Of a stretch of 64,000 bases of DNA, positions 1 through 9,748 are shown one piece after another. The stretch's first letter is position 1. Each line of letters begins with the position of its first letter. The position numbers were made by a program, and so were the translations under genes. A model generated the notes under the pieces. That model was not told the origin of the DNA and did no database searches. It was given only the letters and a program-made list of their open reading frames with translations. Location: the NCBI GenBank assembly GCA_024330265.1, contig JANDLT010000020.1:1-64000 (forward strand), read 5' to 3'. Source of the stretch: Pyrinomonadaceae bacterium MAG19_C2-C3 (GTDB lineage Bacteria; Acidobacteriota; Blastocatellia; Pyrinomonadales; Pyrinomonadaceae).

Positions 1-969
<969 letters not shown>

Positions 970-1171
970 ATCTCTGGTTTAACGTCATTCTTACTGGTTA
1001 CTCAAGTATCCAAATGACGACTCTATTAAGAGTTTTGTTTTCGGCGGACGGTTAATCCACCGAAGATGCTCTCAAAGGTCATCGACGGACACGCTTAAAC
1101 TATCTAGTTTTCAAAGATCGAATACTTCGTTGACCGCTCTGTTTGCTTTATGTGCGACCAAGCGAACGCAC

Positions 1172-1200
1172 ATAGTACCTGCGACCTTATATCTTGTCAA
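1172..1200 (-). promoter_or_regulatory. rrn operon promoter (-35/-10)
   Basis: On the minus strand there is a consensus TTGACA (complement of 1195-1200), a 17-nt spacer and TACTAT (complement of 1172-1177). They point towards the 16S gene about 200 nt downstream. Consensus -35, ideal spacing and location make this a convincing sigma70-type rRNA promoter. A short dyad (TATGTGCG / CGCACATA, 1151-1176) overlaps the -10 and the predicted transcript start. The leader around 1110-1122 reads CTTTGAAAA on the minus strand, resembling a boxA-type antitermination region. Confidence 0.8.
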
Positions 1201-1314
1201 GCGAACTGCAAACTTTTTTGAATTTATTTTTTGCGCCTGATAAACCCGCGCTTAAAACCTTCAAGTTTCTTTTCCGCATAGAAGCGAGAGTGTGACTTTT
1301 AGGAATGATTTAAC

Positions 1315-1342
1315 TTGCCTAAAACCATAACCACGTTATATT
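1315..1342 (+). promoter_or_regulatory. possible promoter of the PqqD-knottin gene
   Basis: TTGCCT (1315-1320) and TATATT (1337-1342) are separated by 16 nt and lie about 40 nt before the ATG at 1380. This part of the rrn-facing gap is AT-rich compared with the genes around it. It is a visual match only, and no transcript start is known. The 970-1379 interval otherwise holds the divergent rRNA leader and promoter and no gene. Confidence 0.4.
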
Positions 1343-1379
1343 CTTCGCCGCCTAACCTGTCTGCGGAGATAAATATCTC

Positions 1380-1898
1380 ATGACACTGCGGCTTCCTGTT
1401 CCCCCGGCACGCACGCGCGAGCTAATAATTCAACATTTTGATGATGAGATGTTGATATATGACCGTCAACATCTCACCGCACTTTGTCTAAACCCGATAG
1501 CCGCTCTCGTTTTCCAACATATAGACGGCACGCGAACCGCCGCCAACATCGCCGACCAAGTCAGGGATGAAACCAACACGCCCCTCACCGAAGATGTCGT
1601 GATGCTCGCCGTCAACGAATTCAATCGCTTCCACTTGCTTCAAGCGATTGACGACAAACCAAGCCGCCAACCTGCGACGAAAGCACGACGCACAACCGAA
1701 TTCACATCTACTCTCACGCGCCGCCAAGTCGTTGCGCGTCTCGGCATCGGCGCGGCAGCCGTCACCCTTCCGGTCGTCGCCTCCATCATCGCACCGACAG
1801 CGGCGCAAGCAGCTACTTGTCGAACAAGCGGAATAGCTTGTTCGGCAAGTGCTCAGTGCTGCTCTGGTTTGTGTACCATGATGGGAACTTGTGCTTAG
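1380..1898 (+). CDS. PqqD-like domain protein with internal Tat-like segment and six-Cys knottin-like tail
   Basis: 172 aa in three parts. Residues about 10-92 resemble the PqqD/RRE fold, which in RiPP pathways binds precursor peptides. Residues 112-145 look like a Tat signal: TRRQVV with the Arg pair at 114-115, a hydrophobic stretch, then AQA just before residue 145. The last 28 residues hold six cysteines at 147, 154, 160, 161, 165 and 171. This C-x6-C-x5-CC-x3-C-x5-C pattern is nearly that of inhibitor-cystine-knot peptides such as omega-conotoxins. If cleaved after AQA, a secreted peptide of about 28 aa would result. A GGAG lies about 12 nt before the ATG. The PqqD call rests on overall pattern. 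Cleavage, disulfides and function are inference. The nucleotidyltransferase gene follows 90 nt downstream. Confidence 0.75.
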   Translation: MTLRLPVPPARTRELIIQHFDDEMLIYDRQHLTALCLNPIAALVFQHIDGTRTAANIADQVRDETNTPLTEDVVMLAVNEFNRFHLLQAIDDKPSRQPATKARRTTEFTSTLTRRQVVARLGIGAAAVTLPVVASIIAPTAAQAATCRTSGIACSASAQCCSGLCTMMGTCA

Positions 1899-1988
1899 TA
1901 AATCTTTTCTCGATGCTGCTCCCGGTCGGTGAAGTGTGTGTCGGATTCAATGATTACGGTTTGCGATTGCATTTCATAAGCTCAAAAC

Positions 1989-3185
1989 TTGTATAACGTT
2001 AGTTGGCTTAACGCTCATCCCGACGTGTTAAAAGTTAATATACACAACGCAAACGGTTCGTTGATTTCCGCCGTTCTCTCCGGCGCGTGGCGACGTGAGA
2101 CCTCGTCATTGAATTTATCAATCGGAGAGTTGAGCCGCATTGCTCCGCTCTTGCTTGTGTCGGGTGCGGGTGGTCTGGGTTGGTGGCGTGTTCGCAACAC
2201 GTCGTTGCGAACAAGTACATCTGCAAACGAACTTCATCAAGCTTTCCGTTTGCAATCGCTCTATACCGCTCACTACGAATTGGAGATAACCGAACACGTC
2301 GGGTTACTGCGTGCCGCAGGCATCGAACCGATTCTCATCAAGGGCTGGTCAAACGCGCGTCTTTACCCGCAGACGACTTTGCGACCTTACGGTGATATTG
2401 ACCTGTGCGTTGCGCCGCACTCTTACCAAGCCGCCAGAGATTTGCTCCACGAACACAAAGGCGCGGGCGGTTTGGCTGATTTACACGCCGGATTTGCGAC
2501 GATTGACCGGCGGGAGTTTGACGACCTTTACGGGCGTTCACAATTGGTTGAATTGAACGAAACGAAAGTGCGTGTACTCGGACGTGAAGACCACTTGCGC
2601 GTGTTATGCCTTCATCTTTTGCGTCACGGCGCATGGCGTCCATTGTGGCTCTGCGATGTTGCCGTCGCGCTCGAAAATTTAGACGATGAATTTGATTGGG
2701 AAGGCTGTTTCGGCGACGACCACCGCGAAGCGCACTTGGTCGCGTGCGTCATCGGATTAGCGCATCAACTGCTCGATGCAAAGGTTGATGCCGCACCGCT
2801 CGCGGTATGCACCAAGCGTCTTCCGCGCTGGCTTGCTCCGAGCGTGCTAAAGAGTTGGAACAATCCGTCAACCGATTTCCACGAACCACAACGATTGGCG
2901 CACACCTACTTACGCAATCCACGCGGCTTGCTCGAAGGAATACGTCTGCGGTGGCGAACTCCGGTACGCACTTCGGTTGAGATGAACGCACCGTTTAACA
3001 ACCTACCAAGATTGCCTTTTCAAATAGCCTACTATTTTGCGAATGCGGTCAAATTTGTGGAACGACTACCCGAAGACCTGTGGAAAAAACACAGCACTTT
3101 CTTACCAAGTGCGCCGTTGCCGCATAACGAAGAATTATCCCGCTACCGCTTGTCTGAAATCGGAAGTCCAACGAGCAAAGAGTAA
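1989..3185 (+). CDS. nucleotidyltransferase family protein (PF14907-type)
   Basis: 398 aa with the layout of the uncharacterised NTP_transf_5 nucleotidyltransferases. The core has LIKG near 116-119, then a GDID metal-binding motif with Asp136 and Asp138. A helical C-terminal half follows, containing HLLRHG. Family members recur beside PqqD/RRE proteins and in lasso-peptide and related RiPP clusters, where they are thought to add nucleotides or phosphates to a peptide. The substrate here is unknown. The start is uncertain: the frame opens with TTG at 1989, no ATG precedes it, and a GTG or TTG further in is possible. It lies in tandem between the PqqD-knottin gene and the C25 protease gene. Confidence 0.75.
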   Translation: MYNVSWLNAHPDVLKVNIHNANGSLISAVLSGAWRRETSSLNLSIGELSRIAPLLLVSGAGGLGWWRVRNTSLRTSTSANELHQAFRLQSLYTAHYELEITEHVGLLRAAGIEPILIKGWSNARLYPQTTLRPYGDIDLCVAPHSYQAARDLLHEHKGAGGLADLHAGFATIDRREFDDLYGRSQLVELNETKVRVLGREDHLRVLCLHLLRHGAWRPLWLCDVAVALENLDDEFDWEGCFGDDHREAHLVACVIGLAHQLLDAKVDAAPLAVCTKRLPRWLAPSVLKSWNNPSTDFHEPQRLAHTYLRNPRGLLEGIRLRWRTPVRTSVEMNAPFNNLPRLPFQIAYYFANAVKFVERLPEDLWKKHSTFLPSAPLPHNEELSRYRLSEIGSPTSKE

Positions 3186-3208
3186 CTCTGAAAATCAACG
3201 AGAACATA

Positions 3209-6200
3209 ATGAAAACAGTGCAGATGAATCCTCAATCCCTACCACTCTTAATCTTTTCACATGAGCCGCAACAAAGAGGCTTGAAAATTCTCGCCAAGCT
3301 TCTGATTATGACTGTTGCCATTGTTGCGTACTGCATTTTAGGGTTCTCGGTAGCTCAAGCTCAATCAAATACTCTTGTCATAGCTGAAATTTATGCTAGT
3401 GGCGGCAACTCCGCTACTAGCGGCAATCCTGTATCTACTTTTAATAGAGACTTCGTGGTTATATTCAACCGAAGTACAACTCAGACTGTAGATTTGAGTG
3501 GGTTTTCACTACAAACCATTGGCGGCGGGACAAGCTTTGCTCGAACAGTACTTACCGGCTCACTTGAACCGGGTGGATACTACCTCATTGCTTTTGGTCC
3601 AGCCGCAGACCCTGATGGCGCACCGCTTCCAGTTACACCCGATGTGTCGAATACAGGTGTAACGTTGTTGGGGGCAAGCGGCAGGGTTGCCATCGTAAAT
3701 TCAACAGCCATAAGCCTTGACCCTACTACATGTCCGCCACCGCAAACTGGAACGCCTAGCGTAATTGACTTCGTAGGCTATGGTACTGCCACTTGTTTTG
3801 AAGGAGCGGGACCAGCACCGACAGGCAGTAACATCACATCAGTCGCCAGAGCAATGCCCGCTAACCCTGACACCGACAACAACAATCTCGACTTTGTAAC
3901 TCAAACGCCGACTCCACGCAATACTGAGTCACAGAACGGTACTGCCACTTTAGCCGAGCTGATATTTTTCAGCGCAGTTCAAGCTAACGGCGCAGTCTCA
4001 ATAAAATGGCAAACTGGTAATGAAGTCAACAACCTCGGCTATAACATCTACCGCGAACAGAACGGCACGCGCATGTTGTTGAATAAATCAATCATCGCGG
4101 GTTCGGCGTTTATGGTCGGCGCGGGAACACAGCTTGTCGCGGGAAAATCGTATATGTGGAGCGATAGGCTTGCCTCTGATAAAAATGAGGGAGCGCAGTA
4201 CTGGCTCGAAGAGATTGACCTTGACGGCACGCGGACGATGCACAATCCGGTGACGCCGGGCATCGCCGCTTCGGGTGAGAAGTCGCTGCCCGCGTCGTCT
4301 GTGATGTTGAACGAACTTGCGGCGCAGGGTGAAAAGGCGAAGGGAAACGTCGAACGTCAATGGACGAAGTCATCATTTCTGCTTGCGTCAAATGCTTCGC
4401 CGCAAGCATTCATAACGCAACGAAGGATTGCCGCCGGAAGCGCGGTGAAGATTGCGGTCAAGCGCGCCGGTTGGTATCGCGTGACGCAAGCCGAGTTGGT
4501 CGCCGCCGGTCTCAACGCGAACACCGACCCACGCCGTCTGCAACTCTACGCCGACGGCAATGAAGTTCCGATGCGCGTCGCGGGCGAGGAAAACGGTGCG
4601 TTCGGGGCTGACAAGTACATAGAGTTTTACGGCATCGGCTTCGACACGGCGGCAAACGATACGCGCACCTATTGGCTCGTCGCGGGCGACGCGAACGGCA
4701 AGCGCATACAATTCTCCGCCGCGCCGAAAAGCGCACGCGCGTTTCGTGGTCGCACGCGGGGAGCATACGCTTCCGCATCATCGGTTGCACCAAACAGTTT
4801 CGCATACACGACGGAACGCAAAGACCGGTTTATCTATTTTTCTAATTTACTCAATGGCAACGCCGACAACTTCTTCGGCAACGTCGTCACGATGAACGAA
4901 CACACAGAGACTTTGACGGCGCACGATTTAGCTTTGTCTTCCGCGACGCCGAACGCGCGCTTGGAAGTCGCGTTGCAAGGCGCGAGTGCGGGCGAACATC
5001 AAGTCGCGTTGTTCTTCAATGATGCGAAAATCGGAACGCTCAACTACACGGGAATGACGCGCCGGGTCACGACGCTCGACGTACCTGCAAAACTCTTGCG
5101 CGCAGGCGCGAACAACGTGAAGCTGGTTGCCGAAATCGGGTCATCGGATGTCAGCCTTGTTGATTACCTGCGTTTGACTTACCCGCGCCGCTTCCGCGCC
5201 GTTGATAATGCGCTGGCTTTCGATTCCGCCACGATTGCGCGTGTCGAAGGCTTCACGAACAATCGTATGCGTGCGATTGATGTGACGCGACCGGACGACG
5301 TGCGCGAAGTCGTCGCCACCGTGCAACCGGAAACGAATGGAAGCTTCACCGCGATGCTCGCCGCGCCCGCGCGTGGAACTGCTTCGCGCTCAATCAGCCT
5401 GTTCACCGATGACAGGTTCGAGCGTCCGGTATCCGTCACCGCGAATCGTCCGGCGAACTTGCACGATGCGACGCAAGCCGCCGATTTGATTGTCATCACG
5501 ACCGAAGATTTGCGTGCGAGTCTTGAACCGCTCGTCGCTTTGCGGCAAGGTCAAGGTTTGCGCGTCATCGTCGTCAACGTCGAAGACATTTATGACGAGT
5601 GGAATTTCGGCAATCCTCACAGTGCCGCCGCCGTGCGCGACTTCTTGAAGTACACGATGACGAATTGGCAAGGTGTGCCGCGCTATGTATTGCTCGGCGG
5701 CGATGCGAGTCTCGACCCGCGCAACTATCTGGGGCGTGGTGACTTCGACGCAGTGCCGACGCGCTTGATTGACACGTCGAACATGGAAACGGCTTCTGAT
5801 GAGTGGATAGTTGATTTCGACGAAGACGGCATCGGCGAGTTGGCTATCGGGCGTTTGCCTGCACGCAACGCGGCGGAAGCCAATCGCATGGTCGCCAAAA
5901 TCGTCGGCAATATCGCGGGCGTAGAAGGGCGCGCGGCATTGTTGTTCGCTGACTCGCGCGTCCGTGACGGCTTCGATTTTGTCACGACGAGTCAAGCGGC
6001 GACAGCGGCAATACCGCAATCAATCCGCGAAGAACTCAACCGTAACCCGGATGAAGCGACGACTCACGCGGACTTCATCGCCGCCGTCAACCGCGGACCT
6101 CTCGTGGTGAATTACTTCGGACATGGCTCAATTGATTTGTGGAGCGGCGCGGGCTTCTTCTCGAACGGTGACGCGCTCGCGCTGACGAACGGCTCACGAT

Positions 6201-6499
6201 TACCATTCTTCACTCTGATGACATGCCTCAACGGGTATTACCACGACCCGGGACTCGACAGTCTTGCCGAGTCTTTGTTGAAAGCTGAAAACGGCGGGGC
6301 GGTCGCGGTCTGGGCTTCGTCGGGGATGACCGCGCCGCAATCGCAAGCCTTAGTGAATCAGGAATTGTATCGCGGCTTGTTTGCTGAAAATTCGATGACG
6401 CTCGGTGATGCGGTCAGACGCGCGAAAGCCGCGACGACGGATTCAGATGTGCGTCGAACGTGGATTCTGTTCGGCGACCCAAGTATGCGGTTTCAGTGA
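3209..6499 (+). CDS. secreted C25 (gingipain-type) cysteine peptidase with lamin-tail domain
   Basis: 1096 aa. A long n-region and hydrophobic stretch end at AQA near residue 51, consistent with a signal peptide. Residues about 53-180 look like a lamin-tail domain, followed by beta-rich repeats. The last 380 or so residues match peptidase C25: the LLGGDAS and GRLPARN landmarks, catalytic His972 in YFGHGS and catalytic Cys1006 in MTCLNG. C25 enzymes are extracellular cysteine proteases cleaving after Arg or Lys. No C-terminal sorting domain is visible, since the protein ends at the family's GDPSMRF-type motif. Base use is more AT-rich in the first 800 nt than afterwards. It starts 23 nt after the nucleotidyltransferase gene, so co-transcription is likely. 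A role in processing the knottin-like protein is speculation. Confidence 0.88.
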   Translation: MKTVQMNPQSLPLLIFSHEPQQRGLKILAKLLIMTVAIVAYCILGFSVAQAQSNTLVIAEIYASGGNSATSGNPVSTFNRDFVVIFNRSTTQTVDLSGFSLQTIGGGTSFARTVLTGSLEPGGYYLIAFGPAADPDGAPLPVTPDVSNTGVTLLGASGRVAIVNSTAISLDPTTCPPPQTGTPSVIDFVGYGTATCFEGAGPAPTGSNITSVARAMPANPDTDNNNLDFVTQTPTPRNTESQNGTATLAELIFFSAVQANGAVSIKWQTGNEVNNLGYNIYREQNGTRMLLNKSIIAGSAFMVGAGTQLVAGKSYMWSDRLASDKNEGAQYWLEEIDLDGTRTMHNPVTPGIAASGEKSLPASSVMLNELAAQGEKAKGNVERQWTKSSFLLASNASPQAFITQRRIAAGSAVKIAVKRAGWYRVTQAELVAAGLNANTDPRRLQLYADGNEVPMRVAGEENGAFGADKYIEFYGIGFDTAANDTRTYWLVAGDANGKRIQFSAAPKSARAFRGRTRGAYASASSVAPNSFAYTTERKDRFIYFSNLLNGNADNFFGNVVTMNEHTETLTAHDLALSSATPNARLEVALQGASAGEHQVALFFNDAKIGTLNYTGMTRRVTTLDVPAKLLRAGANNVKLVAEIGSSDVSLVDYLRLTYPRRFRAVDNALAFDSATIARVEGFTNNRMRAIDVTRPDDVREVVATVQPETNGSFTAMLAAPARGTASRSISLFTDDRFERPVSVTANRPANLHDATQAADLIVITTEDLRASLEPLVALRQGQGLRVIVVNVEDIYDEWNFGNPHSAAAVRDFLKYTMTNWQGVPRYVLLGGDASLDPRNYLGRGDFDAVPTRLIDTSNMETASDEWIVDFDEDGIGELAIGRLPARNAAEANRMVAKIVGNIAGVEGRAALLFADSRVRDGFDFVTTSQAATAAIPQSIREELNRNPDEATTHADFIAAVNRGPLVVNYFGHGSIDLWSGAGFFSNGDALALTNGSRLPFFTLMTCLNGYYHDPGLDSLAESLLKAENGGAVAVWASSGMTAPQSQALVNQELYRGLFAENSMTLGDAVRRAKAATTDSDVRRTWILFGDPSMRFQ

Positions 6500-6530
6500 T
6501 TCGGCTGGTCATCAAATTTCTTGATGTTTG

Positions 6531-6665
6531 GTTAACATCAGTTCGATATAAGACAAGAAAGGCTTATCCGCGAATCACGCGAAACAACACGAATAAAGAC
6601 ACTCAAAAAAATCCAGCTTTGCTTCGTGCCGTTTCGCGTTGATTCGTGGATAAAATCTTTACCGC
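6531..6665. repeat. dispersed hairpin repeat, copy 1
   Basis: The space after the C25 gene holds a dyad whose arms contain words like CGCGAATCACGCGAAAC (from 6568) and TTTCGCGTTGATTCGTGG (near 6630-6650). The same words and the flanking CAGTTCGAT-ATAAGACAAGAAAGG recur in inverted orientation at 62270-62367. It lies between convergent genes and codes for nothing recognisable. Confidence 0.65.
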
Positions 6666-6715
6666 TTCTCGAATCCACGTTTGATTAAGAATTGATGCGC
6701 TCTATCAACTAAAAC

Positions 6716-7792
6716 TCACTTCACTTGCGACACTTTCAAAATCCCGCGCGAATCGCGTGAGATTTTGTATTGCAAGTTTTTCATTTCCCCGTTGTCGTTA
6801 ACCGTCACGACGAAAGCTTTATCGCTGCCCGCTCCTTCAACGCGCAGAGGCAGCACGCCCTTAATGTCGCCGCCTCTATACGCGGTGTAATGCTCTTGCC
6901 GTTCGCGGTCATAGCCAAGCACATACACGCGGTCAAAATCGGTGTTGGAATCTTTGTTGGTACTGCTTTTCTCCAGTATCACCCAACTGCCGGGACGCGC
7001 ATCTTTGTCTTCGTTATCGTCGTTTCCGGCGGCTTCATTATTCCAATCATCAATCCTGTGCCACGCGACGAACTCGCGTCCCGTGCGATAGAAAATCACG
7101 TCGCTCGGCACGGTCAACTCAACCTGCTTGCCGTACAACCAACCGGCGGGCGCAGGCGACACCGTGCGCGGCAATCGCACCAGATACCATGTATCGTACT
7201 CCTCCGGCGGCGGCGCATCTTCCTGACGTTGACGCGCATTGTTGCTGCGTCGCGGTGCGGACTTCGGAGCATCGTCGGTATCCTTCTCTTCTTCGGCTTT
7301 CGGCTTCGGAATGCGCTTCCATGAAATGATGTCGAGGCGCGTGCCGCTTTCGAGTTTGAACAAAATTCCGGCGTCGTCGCTGATGTCCGGCGTCAATCTT
7401 AGATTCGTGTTGGCGCGCAGTTGCCCCGTCGCCTGTGTTAAGACGTTGCGATTTTCCTCACTCAATTGCCGCGAACGGTCAACGATTTCCTGTGCCAGCA
7501 CGTTGCGGGCTTCAATCCAACCTTCAGTCGAATCCTTATCACGCGCACGCACGCGCAACCATCGCTCGCGCTCACCATCCGGCGATTCGTATTCGTCGAG
7601 AATCTCCACCGAATCGCCGCGCACGACTTCCAATAAATCGGCGGCGGCTACTGCCGTCGAACTGCGAATCTGCGCTCGCCGTGCGATGACGACTCCGCTT
7701 TTTTCTTCCGCGATGATGTCACTGCATCCGGTGAAAATACCGACCATCAAAAGCATGAGCGCGACGCTTAAATTCAAACGAATGAGACGCAT
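6716..7792 (-). CDS. SH3-like domain lipoprotein
   Basis: 358 aa. The N-terminus has a lipoprotein signal with Cys in FTGC at residue 23, so it is likely anchored to a membrane from the periplasmic side. Two bacterial SH3-like segments follow: residues about 30-95, ending in GWIEARNVL, and about 128-235, with LRLTPD and GWLYGKQV. They are separated by an acidic, Ser/Pro/Arg-rich linker. The C-terminal 120 residues are a beta-rich domain that I cannot name. Such SH3 domains often bind cell-wall peptides, but nothing here fixes a ligand. It stands alone. Confidence 0.7.
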   Translation of the reverse strand: MRLIRLNLSVALMLLMVGIFTGCSDIIAEEKSGVVIARRAQIRSSTAVAAADLLEVVRGDSVEILDEYESPDGERERWLRVRARDKDSTEGWIEARNVLAQEIVDRSRQLSEENRNVLTQATGQLRANTNLRLTPDISDDAGILFKLESGTRLDIISWKRIPKPKAEEEKDTDDAPKSAPRRSNNARQRQEDAPPPEEYDTWYLVRLPRTVSPAPAGWLYGKQVELTVPSDVIFYRTGREFVAWHRIDDWNNEAAGNDDNEDKDARPGSWVILEKSSTNKDSNTDFDRVYVLGYDRERQEHYTAYRGGDIKGVLPLRVEGAGSDKAFVVTVNDNGEMKNLQYKISRDSRGILKVSQVK

Positions 7793-7822
7793 AAATTTCT
7801 ATTAAAACTTTCTTAATGATTT

Positions 7823-7944
7823 AGGAGTTACGCAGTTGAAACATCGTTGAACAAGCCATTGTTGAAAATAAAGAACTTATGACAAGTCAGGCTTTCGTTA
7901 TAGCCGCGTAAAGTATTGAAAATGAACTCAACTGCGTAACTCCT
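7823..7944. mobile_element. MITE-like element, 122 bp
   Basis: AGGAGTTACGCAGTTGA (7823-7839) and its exact reverse complement (7928-7944) form 17-bp terminal inverted repeats around about 88 bp of non-coding, AT-rich DNA. ATGATT lies on both sides (7816-7821 and 7945-7950), a possible target duplication offset by one base on the left. There is no room for a transposase, so it would have to be moved in trans. Confidence 0.65.
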
Positions 7945-8020
7945 ATGATTAAGTTCGGTGAAGCGGAAATCGCATATACCATTTACATAAATGCAGGGTG
8001 TGCAAATTAAAGCTGTGTTT

Positions 8021-8215
8021 TCACCGCGTGAGCGGTGGCGTGAATTTAGCCGTGCGTTTTAACGCACGGTGGACAACGATAATCACACCCGTCGCGTCAG
8101 CGACGACTGAACACCAGTCATTTTCAATCGTCGCTAACGCGACGACAATTCGATTTTGACGTTTTCCGTGCGTTGAAACGCACGGCTAAACTCATGCTAT
8201 CGCTACGCGATGATT
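8021..8215. repeat. cluster of REP-like hairpins
   Basis: Several short dyads stand in a row: TCACCGC-gtga-GCGGTG (from about 8021), CCGTGCGTTTTAACGCACGG (about 8050-8069), GTCGCGTCAGCGAC (about 8090-8103), CGTCGCTAACGCGACG (about 8129-8144), CCGTGCGTTGAAACGCACGG (8166-8185) and ATCGCTACGCGAT. The two CCGTGCG hairpins with flanking TTTAG / CTAAA also pair with each other, giving a nested larger dyad. It lies between the 3' end of the M61-like gene and the MITE-like element. Confidence 0.7.
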
Positions 8216-8266
8216 TATGCACACGCTTCACATAAACACCGTACGCCATCGCGCGTTTAAGTGATG

Positions 8267-9748
8267 CTAACGCATACCGATTCGCTGCAACAATCGTCGC
8301 TGTTTTTTTGAAAGTTGCGGGTTGACGATTAACCTGATGCCTGTTCCTGACGGTACAACTTGCAATCCGAACCGGGCAAACTCAACTTTGAGGTCAGAAG
8401 TCGCTGCCGTGATAAAGCGGCGTGTGAACTCACTCGATTGATACGTTTCATCAAGCACTGCGATGACGGCGCGGTTAGCTTCCACCGGCGGCTTGCCCAT
8501 GTCGTGTCTTTGCGCGATTAGGCAAAACACATCATCAAGCCCGCGCTTACCGTTTGACTGCCAGCCGACTTCCAAATCATATAAACACGCGACGACCATC
8601 GCTTTACTATAAACCAGCGCGGCGGCATCCGCGTCGCGCCACCGCGCAAGAGAAGCCGCGATAAGTGAGTCTTTAATCCCGCGCCGCGCTTCCGCCGCTT
8701 CGTAAATCGTGACGGCACGCGCGACGGCGTTCAAGTAATCCTGAAAATTCAATGCCCCCGTTTCCACCCCCGCGCGCAACGCACGGTACAAAGTGAAGCC
8801 TTCATAAAACCATGCGTAATCGCCCTGCAAGTTTAGATTATTCGGCAACCACAAATGGAAAGTTTCATGCGCCAACACGTTTTCAAGCTGCGCCAATCCC
8901 GCGACACGCGAACCCCCTCGCCCCATCATCAATAAGATGTTTGTGCCGCGCGTCTCCGCGCTCCAACGCTGTGGCGGCGCGCTTTGCACAAACGGCATCA
9001 ACATCAACGCCGCGCGTTCTTTGGGCAGACTGCCCATCACCCCTCGATGCTTATCAACCATAATTTTAACCGCCCGCGTCACATCGCGGTCTTCAAACGC
9101 CCACGCGCCGTCAATAACGCACAAGACGTTTCCACTTGCCGACGCCTGATTTACGACGCGCAGATTCGCACCGACGGCGAACACCGCATCTTCCACTTCC
9201 CTTCTGTTCCCACCGCGAAACTCACGCCCTTCATCCGTTGTGACATCCGTTGTGAGCCGGGTCTTGAAACTTGACGAATAAATCTTCCACCCCTGCGGCA
9301 ACTCGAAACTCACACGCGCCCCGTCCAAATTCTGCGGCAACACATCATTCAACATCACTATGCCGCGCACGCCGTCAATCCATGAGACATGCGCCGCATC
9401 GCTCGTCACTCGCGGCGATGATAAACGCACCTGATACGCAATCCGATTCGCCGCCGTCACAGTTTCATACCGACCCGGCGCGGTTTGGCGAAACGTCGCA
9501 CGCTCATCCGCCATCGTCGAAAATTCCAACCCGTCAACCCGTTCATCAAGCTTCGTGACTCCGGCATACTCACTCGCAAAGACCCACTTCTGAATTGCCG
9601 TCTCAACCTCACCACGCACCTCGACATGCGGCGCATCTCCCGCCACAACCTTCACCGTGAAACTCGTTTCAGCACCGCGCACCTGCGCGACGCACGCCGC
9701 CAACACCAACCACAGGCAAACGATGATTTGACGAAATACTAACGACAT
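8267..9748 (-). CDS. M61-like gluzincin metallopeptidase, exported
   Basis: 493 aa with an N-terminal hydrophobic signal segment ending in VRGAE near residue 26. The zinc site is HETFH (His294, Glu295, His298). A putative third ligand, Glu316, lies in YEGFTLY, matching the HExxH...EGFT pattern of M61 glycyl aminopeptidase-type enzymes. The N-terminal half is a beta-rich region as in that family. No PDZ domain is visible at the C-terminus, unlike many M61 members. The stand-alone gene faces the MITE/REP region. The substrate is not predictable. Confidence 0.72.
   Translation of the reverse strand: MSLVFRQIIVCLWLVLAACVAQVRGAETSFTVKVVAGDAPHVEVRGEVETAIQKWVFASEYAGVTKLDERVDGLEFSTMADERATFRQTAPGRYETVTAANRIAYQVRLSSPRVTSDAAHVSWIDGVRGIVMLNDVLPQNLDGARVSFELPQGWKIYSSSFKTRLTTDVTTDEGREFRGGNRREVEDAVFAVGANLRVVNQASASGNVLCVIDGAWAFEDRDVTRAVKIMVDKHRGVMGSLPKERAALMLMPFVQSAPPQRWSAETRGTNILLMMGRGGSRVAGLAQLENVLAHETFHLWLPNNLNLQGDYAWFYEGFTLYRALRAGVETGALNFQDYLNAVARAVTIYEAAEARRGIKDSLIAASLARWRDADAAALVYSKAMVVACLYDLEVGWQSNGKRGLDDVFCLIAQRHDMGKPPVEANRAVIAVLDETYQSSEFTRRFITAATSDLKVEFARFGLQVVPSGTGIRLIVNPQLSKKQRRLLQRIGMR

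Noticed and set aside
5390-6019. Minus-strand open frame (209 codons)
   Set aside because: It is a shadow of the C25 peptidase catalytic region.
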